Program-made: the position numbers and the translations under genes
In this document: positions 17,848 to 27,424 of the stretch, piece after piece
Numbering within the stretch: the stretch's first letter is position 1
Layout: each line of letters opens with the position of its first letter
DNA from: Pontibacter actiniarum
GTDB lineage: Bacteria > Bacteroidota > Bacteroidia > Cytophagales > Hymenobacteraceae
Direction of reading: 5' to 3'
Assembly (NCBI RefSeq): GCF_003585765.1
Contig: NZ_CP021235.1
Location: forward strand, 682,001-746,000
DNA length: 64,000 bases
Notes under the pieces: generated by a model
Seen by the model: the letters and a program-made list of their open reading frames with translations, nothing else
Told to the model about the DNA's origin: nothing
Database searches by the model: none

Positions 17848-20130
17848 ATGACATATTCCTACCCTTTACATACTTCGCTGACAGGCAAGAGCTCATGGCG
17901 CGCTTTCCTTTGGCCGCTGCTGCTGGTGCTTTTCTGTTGCATGGCAGCCCCTGCGGCAGTGGCGCAGGCCTCCTGCCCCGATGGTTTGGTGCACTATTTC
18001 GGACTGGACGAAAATGCCTCCGGCACCTATACCGACTACGCCTCTTCTGCCACGGCCTCCTGTACCAGCTGCCCTTCGCCAGCTGCCGGCCTTTTCTCCG
18101 GCGCCCAGGCGTTTGCCGGCGGCCGGGGAGGGCTGTCGGTTGCTGAGGTGCAGCATTTTGAGTGGGGCCCGAACAGTAGCTTCACCATGGAGCTATGGAT
18201 GAAAGCCAGCGGCTCCTCCTCCGAAAACCAGGTATTCATCGGCCGAGATGCAAAGGATTCCGATATGCTGTGGTGGGTGGGCATGAGCACAAACGGGCAT
18301 CCGCAGTTCGAGCTTTATGACCGGGGCCACGGTGGCTTCAGTATCGTGGGGGAAGATACACAGATCAATGACGGGGAGTGGCACCACATCGCTGTCGTGC
18401 GCGACGGCCGCCTGCGCCTGAACAAGCTGTACGTGGATGGCTACACCGTCGGCACCTTTCAATACGACTATACCGACAACTTCGAAAGCAGTTCTCCGGT
18501 TAACATCGGTTTTCTGGACCTGAACAACGGGTTTGGGTACAAAGGGCTACTGGATGAGGTAATGGTGTACAACAGGGCGCTCTCCGAAGCCGAGATGCGC
18601 CAGCGCTACAGCAACGGGGCCGGCAGCTACTGCGGGCCGCAGCAGGTAAAGCCGGTAATTATGTCGGAGGCGGTAACGCACGGCGTGGTGGGGCAGGAGT
18701 ATCAGTATGATGTAAAGGCGGTGGGCAACCCGCGCCCTGCCTTTGCGCTGGCAGAGGCACCGGCTGGGATGCGCATCAACAGTACAACCGGGGAGATCCG
18801 CTGGGTGCCAGACACAGAAGGCAAGTATAAGGTAAGCGTAACGGCCACCAACAGCGCCGGATCCGACAGGCAGGACCTCACGGTGGAGGTCAAAAAAAGC
18901 CTTGGGGAGAAGGTGGGGCTGCTGCACCACTGGATGCTGCACGAAATCAGCGGCACCCGCTACCAGGACTTCTATACCCCATACTTTGCGGCCAGCAGCG
19001 ATGCCTCACGGCCGAAGCCCGTGAACGGCGTGGTGTCTGGCGGGCAGCAGTTCGACGGGCAGGACGACGGCCTGAACGTGGACGAGAGCTACAACTTCGA
19101 CTGGGAATCCGATGAGAACTTTAGTATCGAGCTGTGGCTGCGCAGCAACGGCAGCACCTCCGGCAACCGCGTGCTGATCGGCCGCGACGCCAAGGACTCC
19201 GAGGCACACTGGTGGATAGGCTTGGATGGGGAAGGGCGCGCCGGCTTTCAGCTCCTGGACCTGGAGTGGCAAGGCATCTTTGTAGGCGGCAGCGGCCCGA
19301 AGCTAAACGACGACAAGTGGCACCAGATCGTGGCCGTCCGGAACGGTGGCTCCGGCCTCACAGAGCTGTACGTGGATGGCGCGAAGGTCACAAGCGGTAC
19401 CCATAGCTACAGCAGTGGCTTTGCCAGCAGGTCGCCGGTGAACATCGGCTACCTCAACGACGGTGGCGGCTATCATTACGAAGGCATACTGGACGAGGTA
19501 AAGCTGTTTGGGAGGGTGCTTTCGGCCGCAGAAATAGCAGACCGCTTCAACAGTGTGTACGATGCCATTACGGAGCTGGTACGGTTTGAGGGCGAGTACA
19601 ACGGCGGCTCCACGTTTCTGACCTGGGAAACGGTTGCAGAGGCCAACCTGTCGCACTTCGAGGTGGAGCGCGCGCCGGACATGGAGACATTCGAAAAGCT
19701 GGGTGAGGTGGAGGCCGCAGGCAACAGTAACAACCCCCTTGCCTATAAATTTACAGATATAGCCCCGCTGCCGGAGAGGAGCTACTACAGGCTTAAAATC
19801 GTGAAGGAGGATGGCAAGTACACCTACTCCAACATCATTATGGTCGAGAACAGGGGGCCGTCGGCTACCTTCTTTAAGGTTTACCCAAACCCCGTGATAG
19901 AAGGAGAGGTAACGGCTGAGCTTTCAAACCTGCCGGCGGGCGAGGAGGTGATGTTCTTTGTATCGGATCTGCGTGGGCGCAGGCTCCTGCAGAAGCAGGT
20001 GCAGGTGGATGACTATGGGCAACTGGTTGTGCTCGTGCCGATTACGGACGAGTACAGGCAGGGGATTTATACTTTAACCGTTGTGTCGAGCAAGCGTGTG
20101 ATTAGCCGCAAGTTAATGGTGCGCCGGTAA
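17848..20130 (+). CDS. Secreted two-LamG protein with T9SS type A sorting domain
   Basis: I place the start at 17848 because it gives a proper signal peptide (basic N terminus, then a hydrophobic stretch to about residue 37); an open frame extends 22 codons further upstream. The 760-residue protein has a LamG/concanavalin-like domain (about 40-270, WWVGMSTNGHPQF, LYVDG), an Ig-like putative domain (about 275-360, VVGQEYQYDVKAVGNPRP), a second LamG domain (about 365-580) and a C-terminal sorting domain ending SRKLMVRR. No catalytic site was recognised, so it probably binds glycans at the surface. Its LamG domain is closely related to that of the next gene. Confidence 0.86.
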   Translation: MTYSYPLHTSLTGKSSWRAFLWPLLLVLFCCMAAPAAVAQASCPDGLVHYFGLDENASGTYTDYASSATASCTSCPSPAAGLFSGAQAFAGGRGGLSVAEVQHFEWGPNSSFTMELWMKASGSSSENQVFIGRDAKDSDMLWWVGMSTNGHPQFELYDRGHGGFSIVGEDTQINDGEWHHIAVVRDGRLRLNKLYVDGYTVGTFQYDYTDNFESSSPVNIGFLDLNNGFGYKGLLDEVMVYNRALSEAEMRQRYSNGAGSYCGPQQVKPVIMSEAVTHGVVGQEYQYDVKAVGNPRPAFALAEAPAGMRINSTTGEIRWVPDTEGKYKVSVTATNSAGSDRQDLTVEVKKSLGEKVGLLHHWMLHEISGTRYQDFYTPYFAASSDASRPKPVNGVVSGGQQFDGQDDGLNVDESYNFDWESDENFSIELWLRSNGSTSGNRVLIGRDAKDSEAHWWIGLDGEGRAGFQLLDLEWQGIFVGGSGPKLNDDKWHQIVAVRNGGSGLTELYVDGAKVTSGTHSYSSGFASRSPVNIGYLNDGGGYHYEGILDEVKLFGRVLSAAEIADRFNSVYDAITELVRFEGEYNGGSTFLTWETVAEANLSHFEVERAPDMETFEKLGEVEAAGNSNNPLAYKFTDIAPLPERSYYRLKIVKEDGKYTYSNIIMVENRGPSATFFKVYPNPVIEGEVTAELSNLPAGEEVMFFVSDLRGRRLLQKQVQVDDYGQLVVLVPITDEYRQGIYTLTVVSSKRVISRKLMVRR

Positions 20131-20339
20131 GCGCTGCGTTCCCTTGGAGGAGAGCTGGTGTTTAAACTTGAAAATCAATCTTTATAGATAGAACTATAGC
20201 ACTATTTGCTCGTATCTAAATCAACTGCAGCTTCTTCTCTAACCTTGGCTGTGCAAATGCAATTGATGCTGAAGAGGCCTTCCCCCCCCAAAGGCAGCCT
20301 CTTTCACGACCCTAACATGTTTAACAATTTTGATCTCTT

Positions 20340-23300
20340 ATGAAAAAGCTTTACAAAGCGCGGGGAACTAATCCTCTGCTCTTGAAGTACAGGCATGCTT
20401 ATCCCAACTCATGCAATCTCATTTTTACGATACTCCTTACCTGTGTACTTAGCCTTGGCTTTAGCACGCCGCGCGCCCTGGCACAACCTACGGGCTTTGT
20501 GGAAGAGCAGGTGGGCGAAGATTGGGATGCCGCCGTGGGCATGGCCTTCTCCGACGACGGCGACCGCATGTATGTGTGGGAAAAGGCCGGAAAAGTATGG
20601 ATCGTGGAGGACGGCGAAAAGCTGGAGGAGCCGCTACTCGATATTTCCGAGGAAGTAGGCAACTGGGGCGATCACGGCCTGCTTGGCTTTGCCCTTGACC
20701 CGAACTTCAAAAGCAACCGCTACATTTACCTGCTGTACGTAGTGGACCGCCACCACCTGCTGCACTACGGCACGGGTAGCTATAACCCGAACAGCAATGA
20801 GTACAACAACGCCACCATAGGCCGTGTAACCCGTTATCAGGTTCGTGAGGATGGCCTGACCACCGACATGGGAAGCCGTAAGGTGCTGCTCGGCGAGAGC
20901 GTTTCGACGGGTATTCCAATTATGTACGTGTCGCATGGCGTTGGCTCCCTGGTGTTTGGGGAGGATGGCTCACTGCTGGTTTCTGCCGGAGACGGCGCAA
21001 CGGCCAATGGCCAGGACACCGGCTGGAAAGAAGGCGTGCCGACCGATAACTTTGTAGAGCAGGCCCTGCAGGACGGAATTCTGACACAGGTAAACAACGT
21101 GGGCGCTTTCCGGGCGCAGCAGGTAAATTCCCTGAACGGTAAAATCATGCGCATTGACCCTGCCACAGGAAACGGCCTGCCCTCCAACCCCTTTTACAAC
21201 AGCGCCAACCCGCGTGCCGCTGAGTCGCGGGTGTGGGAACTTGGCCTGCGCAACCCGTTCCGCTTCACGATACGCCCGGGCACAGGCGGGGGCGACAACC
21301 CCGGAGATCTCTACATTGGCGATGTGGGCTGGCAAAACTGGGAGGAAATCAATGTAGCCACGGAAGGAGGGCTTAACTTTGGCTGGCCGCTCTACGAAGG
21401 GCTTGAGAAGCAGACAAACTACTATGACGGCACTCCTCTGCTTACGCCGAATATCGCAAACCCGCTGTATGGGCAGGCTAATTGCGAAAAAGAAACCTAC
21501 ATGTTCCTAGAGCTCATTGCCCAGCCTAAAGCCTCGGGGAGGCCGTACTTTGGCCACTACTGCGACTGGAACACGCCTATCCCTGACAACGTGCATACTT
21601 TTGTGCATGCCAGGCCAGCCATCGACTGGGCCAACGCCGCTATCACAGACAAAGAAACGCCGGTGGCTGTCACCAGAACAGGCACTTTCAATGGCGAAGA
21701 TGCCGCAGTGGTGAACGTAGGAGAGCCTGGGTCTCCGGTAACAGGGGAGCCATTCTACGGTAGTTCTTCCACAGGAGGTATCTGGTACACAGGCAGCAAC
21801 ATGCCGGCAGAATACCAGAACTCATACTTCTTCGGCGACTACGGTGCCGGTTGGATCAAGGTGCTCAAGTTCGACGAGAACAACAAGCCCACGGCCATTC
21901 AGAACTTTATTGATGAAGGGGCCACGGTAACGGCTTTCTCCATGAACCCGGCCACAGAAGAGCTGTACTACATCAACTACGGCTCACAGATCATGAAAGT
22001 GTCTTATTACGACGGCAATACCCCTCCAAAAGCTGTTGCCGAGGCAGACAAACTCTATGGAGCAAGCCCGCTTACGGTAAACTTCACCGGTAGCAACTCA
22101 ACCGATCCGGAAGGCCAGAACCTGACCTACTCCTGGAACTTCGGCGATGGCTCTGCTGCGGTAACCGAGGCAAATCCCAGCCACACCTTTACAGCTGAGG
22201 AGGCCAAAACATTTACTGTTACCCTCACTGTGACAGATTCCGAAGGCCTGTCCTCCAGAAACAAACTTGAAATTACCGTTAACAACACACCGCCGGTTGT
22301 AAACATTGTAAGCCCTGCGGAAAATGTGCAGTACCCAATGAACCAGCTCAGCACCTATGACCTGCGTGCCGAGGTAACCGATGAGGAGGATGCCGATGAG
22401 GCCCTGGCGTATGAGTGGCAGGTGGCGCTACACCACAACACGCACTCTCACCCTGAGCCGGTTGATACGAAGCACGAGACCTCTGCCACTGTAGCTGCAG
22501 TAGGCTGCGACGGAGATACTTACTTTTACCGCTTCAGCTTGAAGGTAACAGATACGGGAGGGCTTTCTTCCTCGGATTATGTGGACGTTTACCCGGACTG
22601 CAGCGGCGGCATTGTGTCAGCCATTTCCCTGGCGTCTCCGGCAGACGGCGAATCGTTTGGGGTAGGGGACCCGATAGAGCTTTCGTCCGACTTTGCGGAT
22701 GCCTCGCGCGATTGGCAAATGGTAGAGTACTTTGAGGGCTCTAACCTAATCGCCACCGTCGATGCCAGTCCGTTTAGCTACACCTGGACCAATGCGACGG
22801 AAGGCACCTACACCATCACGGCGAAGGCAACGGATACGGACGGGCACAGTGTGACCTCTGAGGCGATCATGGTGAAAGTCGGAGACGGTGGCGTTGCCAA
22901 CCTGTCGGACTGCTTGCCTGGCCTGATACATTACTTCGAGATGGATGAGACGGAAGAAGGTGCCTATACAGACATTGCTACCTCGGCCAAAGCTGTATGC
23001 CAGACCTGCCCTGAGCCGGTAAGCGACGGCTTCTTTGAAGGGGCCCAGCGTTTTAACGGAACTGATTCAGGCATCGACTATAACCAGGTTTCTACCTTTA
23101 ACTGGCCTGCAAACGGAAGCTTCAGCATTGGCTTCTGGATGAGAAGCAGCGCAACTGACTTGGGTAACATGGTGATTGTAGGCCGTGACGCCACTGACAC
23201 CGATTCGGGAGTGCACTGGTGGATTGGGGTGGATAAGAGTGGCCATGCCGCTTTCGCGCTCAAGGATGCTGCGCATGCCGGTGTTGAGTTCGGAGGCACC

Positions 23301-23885
23301 GGCCCTCAGATAAACGACGGTAACTGGCACTACATTATGGCCATGCGCGATGGCGAGAGCAACATGAACAGGCTCTACGTGGACGGCGAGATGTTGCATG
23401 AGCAGCAGGTGCAGTACGCCAACGACTTTGTGGATGACGCAGCCGTGAACATTGGTTACCTGGACCGTTCCCCGTACTTCCACTATGCCGGCGACGTGGA
23501 TGAGGTTAAAGTATACAGCAGAGCCATTACAGCCGAAGAGGTAGCAACTAACTTTAACGGCGGCAGCGGTACGTACTGCGGTCAGGCCCCGCTTGGCATC
23601 ACCGATAACGAAACCTTTACAGGCACATTCGAAGTGTTCCCGAACCCAACGCCTGGGCAGCAGCTCAACATCTTTGCATCCGAGCTATTGCCTGGTGAGG
23701 AAGCAGACATCACCTTGATAGACATTACAGGTAAAACTGTGCTGAAACAAAAGGTGACTGCAAGTCCGGAGGGGGTTATTCGGGTTACGGTAACGCCTAA
23801 CAGCGAGCTAAGTACCGGGTTATACAACCTCCTGCTGTTCTCAAAAGAAAGAAAACTGAGCCGCAAGGTGATGGTAGCCAGGTAA
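20340..23885 (+). CDS. Secreted PQQ-type sugar dehydrogenase with PKD, Ig-like, LamG and T9SS sorting domains
   Basis: This 1181-residue protein has a long signal peptide (about 1-49) and a glucose/sorbosone-dehydrogenase-like beta-propeller at about 50-555 (GLLGFALDPNFKSNRYIYLL; LNGKIMRIDPATGNG; WELGLRNPFRF; GDVGWQNWEEI). A PKD domain follows at 560-640 (YSWNFGDGSA), then Ig-like regions to about 850, a LamG domain at about 855-1085 beginning CLPGLIHYFEMDE, and a type A sorting domain ending LSRKVMVAR. Family members oxidise sugars with PQQ, but activity here is not shown. The LamG region matches the neighbour at 17.8 kb, a sign of domain shuffling within the locus. A terminator follows. Confidence 0.88.
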   Translation: MKKLYKARGTNPLLLKYRHAYPNSCNLIFTILLTCVLSLGFSTPRALAQPTGFVEEQVGEDWDAAVGMAFSDDGDRMYVWEKAGKVWIVEDGEKLEEPLLDISEEVGNWGDHGLLGFALDPNFKSNRYIYLLYVVDRHHLLHYGTGSYNPNSNEYNNATIGRVTRYQVREDGLTTDMGSRKVLLGESVSTGIPIMYVSHGVGSLVFGEDGSLLVSAGDGATANGQDTGWKEGVPTDNFVEQALQDGILTQVNNVGAFRAQQVNSLNGKIMRIDPATGNGLPSNPFYNSANPRAAESRVWELGLRNPFRFTIRPGTGGGDNPGDLYIGDVGWQNWEEINVATEGGLNFGWPLYEGLEKQTNYYDGTPLLTPNIANPLYGQANCEKETYMFLELIAQPKASGRPYFGHYCDWNTPIPDNVHTFVHARPAIDWANAAITDKETPVAVTRTGTFNGEDAAVVNVGEPGSPVTGEPFYGSSSTGGIWYTGSNMPAEYQNSYFFGDYGAGWIKVLKFDENNKPTAIQNFIDEGATVTAFSMNPATEELYYINYGSQIMKVSYYDGNTPPKAVAEADKLYGASPLTVNFTGSNSTDPEGQNLTYSWNFGDGSAAVTEANPSHTFTAEEAKTFTVTLTVTDSEGLSSRNKLEITVNNTPPVVNIVSPAENVQYPMNQLSTYDLRAEVTDEEDADEALAYEWQVALHHNTHSHPEPVDTKHETSATVAAVGCDGDTYFYRFSLKVTDTGGLSSSDYVDVYPDCSGGIVSAISLASPADGESFGVGDPIELSSDFADASRDWQMVEYFEGSNLIATVDASPFSYTWTNATEGTYTITAKATDTDGHSVTSEAIMVKVGDGGVANLSDCLPGLIHYFEMDETEEGAYTDIATSAKAVCQTCPEPVSDGFFEGAQRFNGTDSGIDYNQVSTFNWPANGSFSIGFWMRSSATDLGNMVIVGRDATDTDSGVHWWIGVDKSGHAAFALKDAAHAGVEFGGTGPQINDGNWHYIMAMRDGESNMNRLYVDGEMLHEQQVQYANDFVDDAAVNIGYLDRSPYFHYAGDVDEVKVYSRAITAEEVATNFNGGSGTYCGQAPLGITDNETFTGTFEVFPNPTPGQQLNIFASELLPGEEADITLIDITGKTVLKQKVTASPEGVIRVTVTPNSELSTGLYNLLLFSKERKLSRKVMVAR

Positions 23886-23908
23886 CTGAGCTGCAGCTAG
23901 AAAATAAA

Positions 23909-23936
23909 AAGGCCCTGCAAATATTTGCAGGGCCTT
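23909..23936. terminator. Bidirectional terminator between convergent genes
   Basis: A perfect 28-bp inverted repeat (14-bp arms, 23909-23922 and 23923-23936) with a G/C core is flanked by A on the left and T on the right. It lies 24 bp after the plus-strand stop at 23885 and 32 bp beyond the minus-strand stop at 23968, so it can serve both. Confidence 0.88.
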
Positions 23937-23967
23937 TTCTTTGGCTATAAAGTTGAATGTTGCTCTT

Positions 23968-26811
23968 TTACTCTTTGATGATCTTAATGCTGTCTGTGTT
24001 ACCAGCCTTGTCTGTATACTTCAGGATGTACATGCCTGATTTCAGGTTGGCAAGGTCGATAGACAGTTTGTTGTTTACCAGTGTCAGCTTTGTCTCTTCG
24101 TACACTACGCTGCCTGTCTGGCTAAGCACCACTACTTCCTGCAGCTCTACCTTCTTGTCGGCAAAGTCCAGCGTTACCACATCACGGAATGGGTTAGGGT
24201 AAGCTGAGGTCTGTGTGAAGAACGGAGTAGAGTCTGTTATTTCAGAAGTCTGCATGGCAGAGATGCTCTGGAAAGACTCTCCGAACGGAGACAGTCTGTT
24301 GCCAGCGATCGGAGCCTCTTTGGCGCCGCTAGGCAGCTGCCATGCCACGGCCATGTTGTCTCCGCCTGCTCCCTCTACGTGCAGTGCCTCGATGTAGTAG
24401 CGCTTTCCTGCCTCCAGTGTCACCTTCACCGACTGCTGCGTCGGGTACTTTGTCCACTCGCGCGGGTTTGTCCAGCCGTTCACGTGGGCCAGCTGCTTTT
24501 TGGCGGCAGGGTCCTCGGAGGTGCTCAGGTAAAGGGCGGCGTGGTTGTCGCCTGCGATCCAGAAAGTGTACTGGCCGCTCTCCGGTGCCGTTACGTAGCC
24601 GCGGATGCGCTGGCCGTAGTTGTCGCCCACGTTAGAAGGGGCCTCGAACAGGGTCAGCTCCTTGGTGCTGCTCGGGGTGGTGTTCACCGGCACGTCGTTC
24701 AGGCTTTCGCTCTGCACACCTTTCCAGTGCTCCAGCACAATCTTGCCTGCAGGAACTAAAGGTGCTACCGTTTCAGGGGCTTTGCTTCCAAAAACAGACA
24801 GTCTGTTGCCGGCGATCGGAGCCTCTTTGGCGCCGCTAGGCAGCTGCCATGCCACGGCTATGTTGTCGCCGCCTGCTCCCTCTACGTGCAGTGCCTCGAT
24901 GTAGTAGCGCTTTCCTGCCTCCAGTGTCACCTTCACCGACTGCTGCGTCGGGTACTTTGTCCACTCGCGCGGGTTTGTCCAGCCGTTCACGTGGGCCAGC
25001 TGCTTTTTGGCGGCAGGGTCCTCGGAGGTGCTCAGGTAAAGGGCGGCGTGGTTGTCGCCTGCGATCCAGAAAGTGTACTGGCCGCTCTCCGGCGCCGTTA
25101 CGTAGCCGCGGATGCGCTGGCCGTAGTTGTCGCCCACGTTAGAAGGGGCCTCGAACAGGGTCAGCTCCTTGGTGCTGCTCGGGGTGGCGTTCACCGGCAC
25201 GTCGTTCAGGCTTTCGCTCTGCACACCTTTCCAGTGCTCCAGCACAATCTTGCCTGAGCCAGTTGATGAAGTGCTTTCTGTCGGTGGTGTCTGGGAAACC
25301 GGGGCTTCCACTGGCTCCGTAACAGCTGCTTTTGTCACTGCTATACCTACTGGTGAAGACGTTTTTGAAGCGCCTTTGCTGTCGTAAGCTTTTGCTGTCA
25401 GGGAGTAAGTTCCTGCTGCTGCGTTGTTCCAAGTGTAGCTGAAAGGTGCGCTGGTGTCTTCGCCCAGCTTAACAGTGCCTTGGTAGAACTCCACTTTCGT
25501 TACAGAGCCGTCCGCGTCGGTTGCGTTGGCCTGAATCACGATAGAAGCACCTTGTGTAACTGAAGCGTTGTTTGTAGGAGTCGTGATGGCTACAGAAGGA
25601 GCCTGGTTAGCTGGGGCAGGGGTGGCAGAGCCATTAGGGCCAAGCACGATCCCGTTCTTGCTCAGCTTAGACTGCCATGCAGCAAACTCATCTTTCTCCA
25701 TCTGCTTCGATATGCTGCCTGGCAGAAAGTTGTTGCTCTTAAAGTCAGCGTCTTCAGCTACCGAAACGTCGTTACGGTTGTTGGTATAGCCCCAGGCCAT
25801 AACACCTACCACGTTGTTGTCTACAGAGTTAGAGAACGTAGTGTTCTTCTTGTAGTAGTCTTTGCTCCAGAACCCGGAAGTATACATGTTGTACTTTGAG
25901 CCATTGTCGAAAGTAGCTGCGTTCAGGGCTCTGTTGTGGTGGTAGCGGATGTTGTTACCACCGGCAATACCCATAGAGTAGTTGCCAAGGCCAACCAGCT
26001 GGTTGTCGTGTGCCTCAATGTAAGCAGGGCACGAATTGATGTCTCCATCACCGTCAGTGATGATGCCGCCACCAGAGTAAGACTTGCTCTCTGCCTGTAC
26101 AGGGTAAGCGCCTTCGATGTAGTTGTTGTGGATTTTGATCGGGGAAGACTGCGTACCTCTGGAGTTGTGAATGTTGATGTTGTCTTCAACAGCAGAGTTG
26201 TTCGGAGTGTTGATCACCTGGTTCCAGGCAACCTCTGCATGGCTGATCGGCTTACGGAAGTTGAACTGCACGAACTGGGCAAAGGTTGTTCCTCCATAAA
26301 CACGGCCATCAATGTTCTTCGCTACGTTATAGCGGATTTTGATAGTTTCTGAAGAAGTACCGTTACCCTCATAGCTCTGGCCAATATAGATACCTGCTGT
26401 ATTCTCCATGTAGCAGTTCTCAACCACTACGCTTTTGAAAACGTCAATACCCAGGAAGCGACGCGCTTTCTTATAATCGGTGTAAGGTGTTGGCGCAAGA
26501 CCGTAGCCGTTTGTGTGGCGTACAATCAGGTTGATTCTGTTGCCTAAGCTTCTGATAAGTGGACCGGCTCCGCGAATGTTAGAGTATTCAATAACAACTG
26601 GCTCGCTGGTTCTAATCTCAATTGCGGCTACATCAGAGTTTCTCGACTCCCAGTTTCCCTTGTAGGTACCACCCTTGGTAATTACTAAAGGACCGCTGTA
26701 GGTTTGTGCATTTACCGTAGCAGGAAGAAGCACGAACAAAATGTAGGCGAAAAGCTGAGCGATAATAACTCGACCGGCCCTCCTGTTCAGGTTAGAGGTT
26801 AGTGAATTCAT
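23968..26811 (-). CDS. Secreted parallel beta-helix protein with Ig-like domain, two PA14 domains and T9SS sorting domain
   Basis: This 947-residue protein begins with a signal peptide (about 1-36), then a right-handed parallel beta-helix (about 38-400) rich in NNxI/HNN-type turns (IHNNYIEGAYPVQ, VVENCYMENTAGIY). An Ig-like domain is at 405-492 and two PA14-like carbohydrate-binding domains at about 519-671 and 688-840, nearly identical in sequence. The tail (about 865-947) is a type A sorting domain. The beta-helix suggests a polysaccharide lyase, epimerase or binding protein; no catalytic residues were identified. A 415-residue paralogue of the helix part is encoded upstream at 27425-28672. 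Transcription probably starts near 26970. Confidence 0.87.
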   Translation of the reverse strand: MNSLTSNLNRRAGRVIIAQLFAYILFVLLPATVNAQTYSGPLVITKGGTYKGNWESRNSDVAAIEIRTSEPVVIEYSNIRGAGPLIRSLGNRINLIVRHTNGYGLAPTPYTDYKKARRFLGIDVFKSVVVENCYMENTAGIYIGQSYEGNGTSSETIKIRYNVAKNIDGRVYGGTTFAQFVQFNFRKPISHAEVAWNQVINTPNNSAVEDNINIHNSRGTQSSPIKIHNNYIEGAYPVQAESKSYSGGGIITDGDGDINSCPAYIEAHDNQLVGLGNYSMGIAGGNNIRYHHNRALNAATFDNGSKYNMYTSGFWSKDYYKKNTTFSNSVDNNVVGVMAWGYTNNRNDVSVAEDADFKSNNFLPGSISKQMEKDEFAAWQSKLSKNGIVLGPNGSATPAPANQAPSVAITTPTNNASVTQGASIVIQANATDADGSVTKVEFYQGTVKLGEDTSAPFSYTWNNAAAGTYSLTAKAYDSKGASKTSSPVGIAVTKAAVTEPVEAPVSQTPPTESTSSTGSGKIVLEHWKGVQSESLNDVPVNATPSSTKELTLFEAPSNVGDNYGQRIRGYVTAPESGQYTFWIAGDNHAALYLSTSEDPAAKKQLAHVNGWTNPREWTKYPTQQSVKVTLEAGKRYYIEALHVEGAGGDNIAVAWQLPSGAKEAPIAGNRLSVFGSKAPETVAPLVPAGKIVLEHWKGVQSESLNDVPVNTTPSSTKELTLFEAPSNVGDNYGQRIRGYVTAPESGQYTFWIAGDNHAALYLSTSEDPAAKKQLAHVNGWTNPREWTKYPTQQSVKVTLEAGKRYYIEALHVEGAGGDNMAVAWQLPSGAKEAPIAGNRLSPFGESFQSISAMQTSEITDSTPFFTQTSAYPNPFRDVVTLDFADKKVELQEVVVLSQTGSVVYEETKLTLVNNKLSIDLANLKSGMYILKYTDKAGNTDSIKIIKE
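24290..24749. repeat. PA14-encoding direct repeat, copy 1
   Basis: This 460-bp segment recurs at 24797-25256, a period of 507 bp (169 codons, frame preserved). I count five mismatches over the 460 bp. It encodes the second PA14 domain of the minus-strand beta-helix protein. Confidence 0.93.
24797..25256. repeat. PA14-encoding direct repeat, copy 2
   Basis: This is the partner of 24290-24749, with five mismatches seen: near the left end, two in the segment around 24857-24869, one near 25091 and one near 25187. It encodes the first PA14 domain. The two copies are separated by a 47-bp linker. Confidence 0.93.
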
Positions 26812-26975
26812 TTCCTTTGGCTAAAAGTTGAGAATTTAGATTTTTTTATGTTTTGTTTTCTGGTGAAACCCCGTCGTTACCTTTGGCTTTAGCTCCGAAT
26901 TCAGGGTTTTGTCTTAATTTGTTCTCCACATCTAAGTGGCTCTGTAGAGTTAATGTGTTCATATATTGACCGTTG

Positions 26976-27002
26976 CAAATATAGATACGAAATTTTTACA
27001 AA
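26976..27002 (-). promoter_or_regulatory. Bacteroidota-type promoter for the 947-residue beta-helix gene
   Basis: On the minus strand TATATTTG (26983 to 26976) matches the -7 consensus TAnnTTTG exactly, and a TTTG at 27002-26999 could be the -33 element, though the 15-bp spacing is slightly short. Transcription would start near 26970, giving a leader of about 160 nt. Confidence 0.5.
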
Positions 27003-27322
27003 TCATAACCCGCCGTTAAAATTTCTATAAAAAATTATATGCTCCTTGAAATTATGTAATTGATATCTTATGTTAAATATGGGTTTTGAGCTTGTATGAA
27101 GGGTTTTTCGCCTGCTTCGTCCGTGAAATATAATTTGTTTTCACGTTACGTTTATATTGCACAATATGGGTAAAAGCGTGGAATTTATACACACATTTGC
27201 GGTGTAAGTGCAATGCGGTGTACAAAGTAGAGTTCTAGGTATGATTTGAAAAGTGCAGTTTTATAGCTAAAGCAAAATATAGCTATATTTTAATTAAAAA
27301 CAGACTGGTATTTGTACTTTTC

Positions 27323-27345
27323 AAGTGTGGAAACTTTCCACACTT
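27323..27345. repeat. Perfect 11-bp-arm palindrome in the AT-rich gap
   Basis: The arms at 27323-27333 and 27335-27345 are perfectly complementary around a single central base (core GTGTGGAAA). This is the shape of an operator for a dimeric regulator, or a weak hairpin downstream of the minus-strand gene ending at 27425. A related TCCACA/TGTGGA palindrome lies at 27398-27412. Confidence 0.6.
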
Positions 27346-27397
27346 TCAATATGAGGTCTAAAAGAACGCCCTGAGGGGGCAGAAGTGGGGTGAAAAT

Positions 27398-27412
27398 TCC
27401 ACAATGTGTGGA
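27398..27412. repeat. Short palindrome sharing the TGTGGA half-site
   Basis: TCCACA and TGTGGA flank a 3-base centre. The half-site is the same as that in the 27323-27345 palindrome 53 bp away. It sits 13 bp past the stop of the minus-strand beta-helix gene. Confidence 0.45.
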
Positions 27413-27424
27413 TGTTGTCCTGTG

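Larger units (their letters stand above)
26812..27424. other. 613-bp AT-rich intergenic region between two beta-helix genes
   Basis: No gene is supported here. From about 26930 to 27350 the base composition is much more AT-rich than the coding DNA on both sides. It holds a probable promoter for the 947-residue protein (26976-27002) and two palindromes (27323-27345, 27398-27412). It may be simply a long regulatory leader, or the scar of an insertion between duplicated genes. Confidence 0.6.

Noticed and set aside
24290-25256. Mobile element as the cause of the PA14 repeat
   Set aside because: There are no terminal inverted repeats or transposase; a simple in-frame tandem duplication explains it.
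26878-26885. TACCTTTG on the plus strand
   Set aside because: It matches the -7 element but no plus-strand gene follows; the next 1.8 kb is encoded on the other strand.
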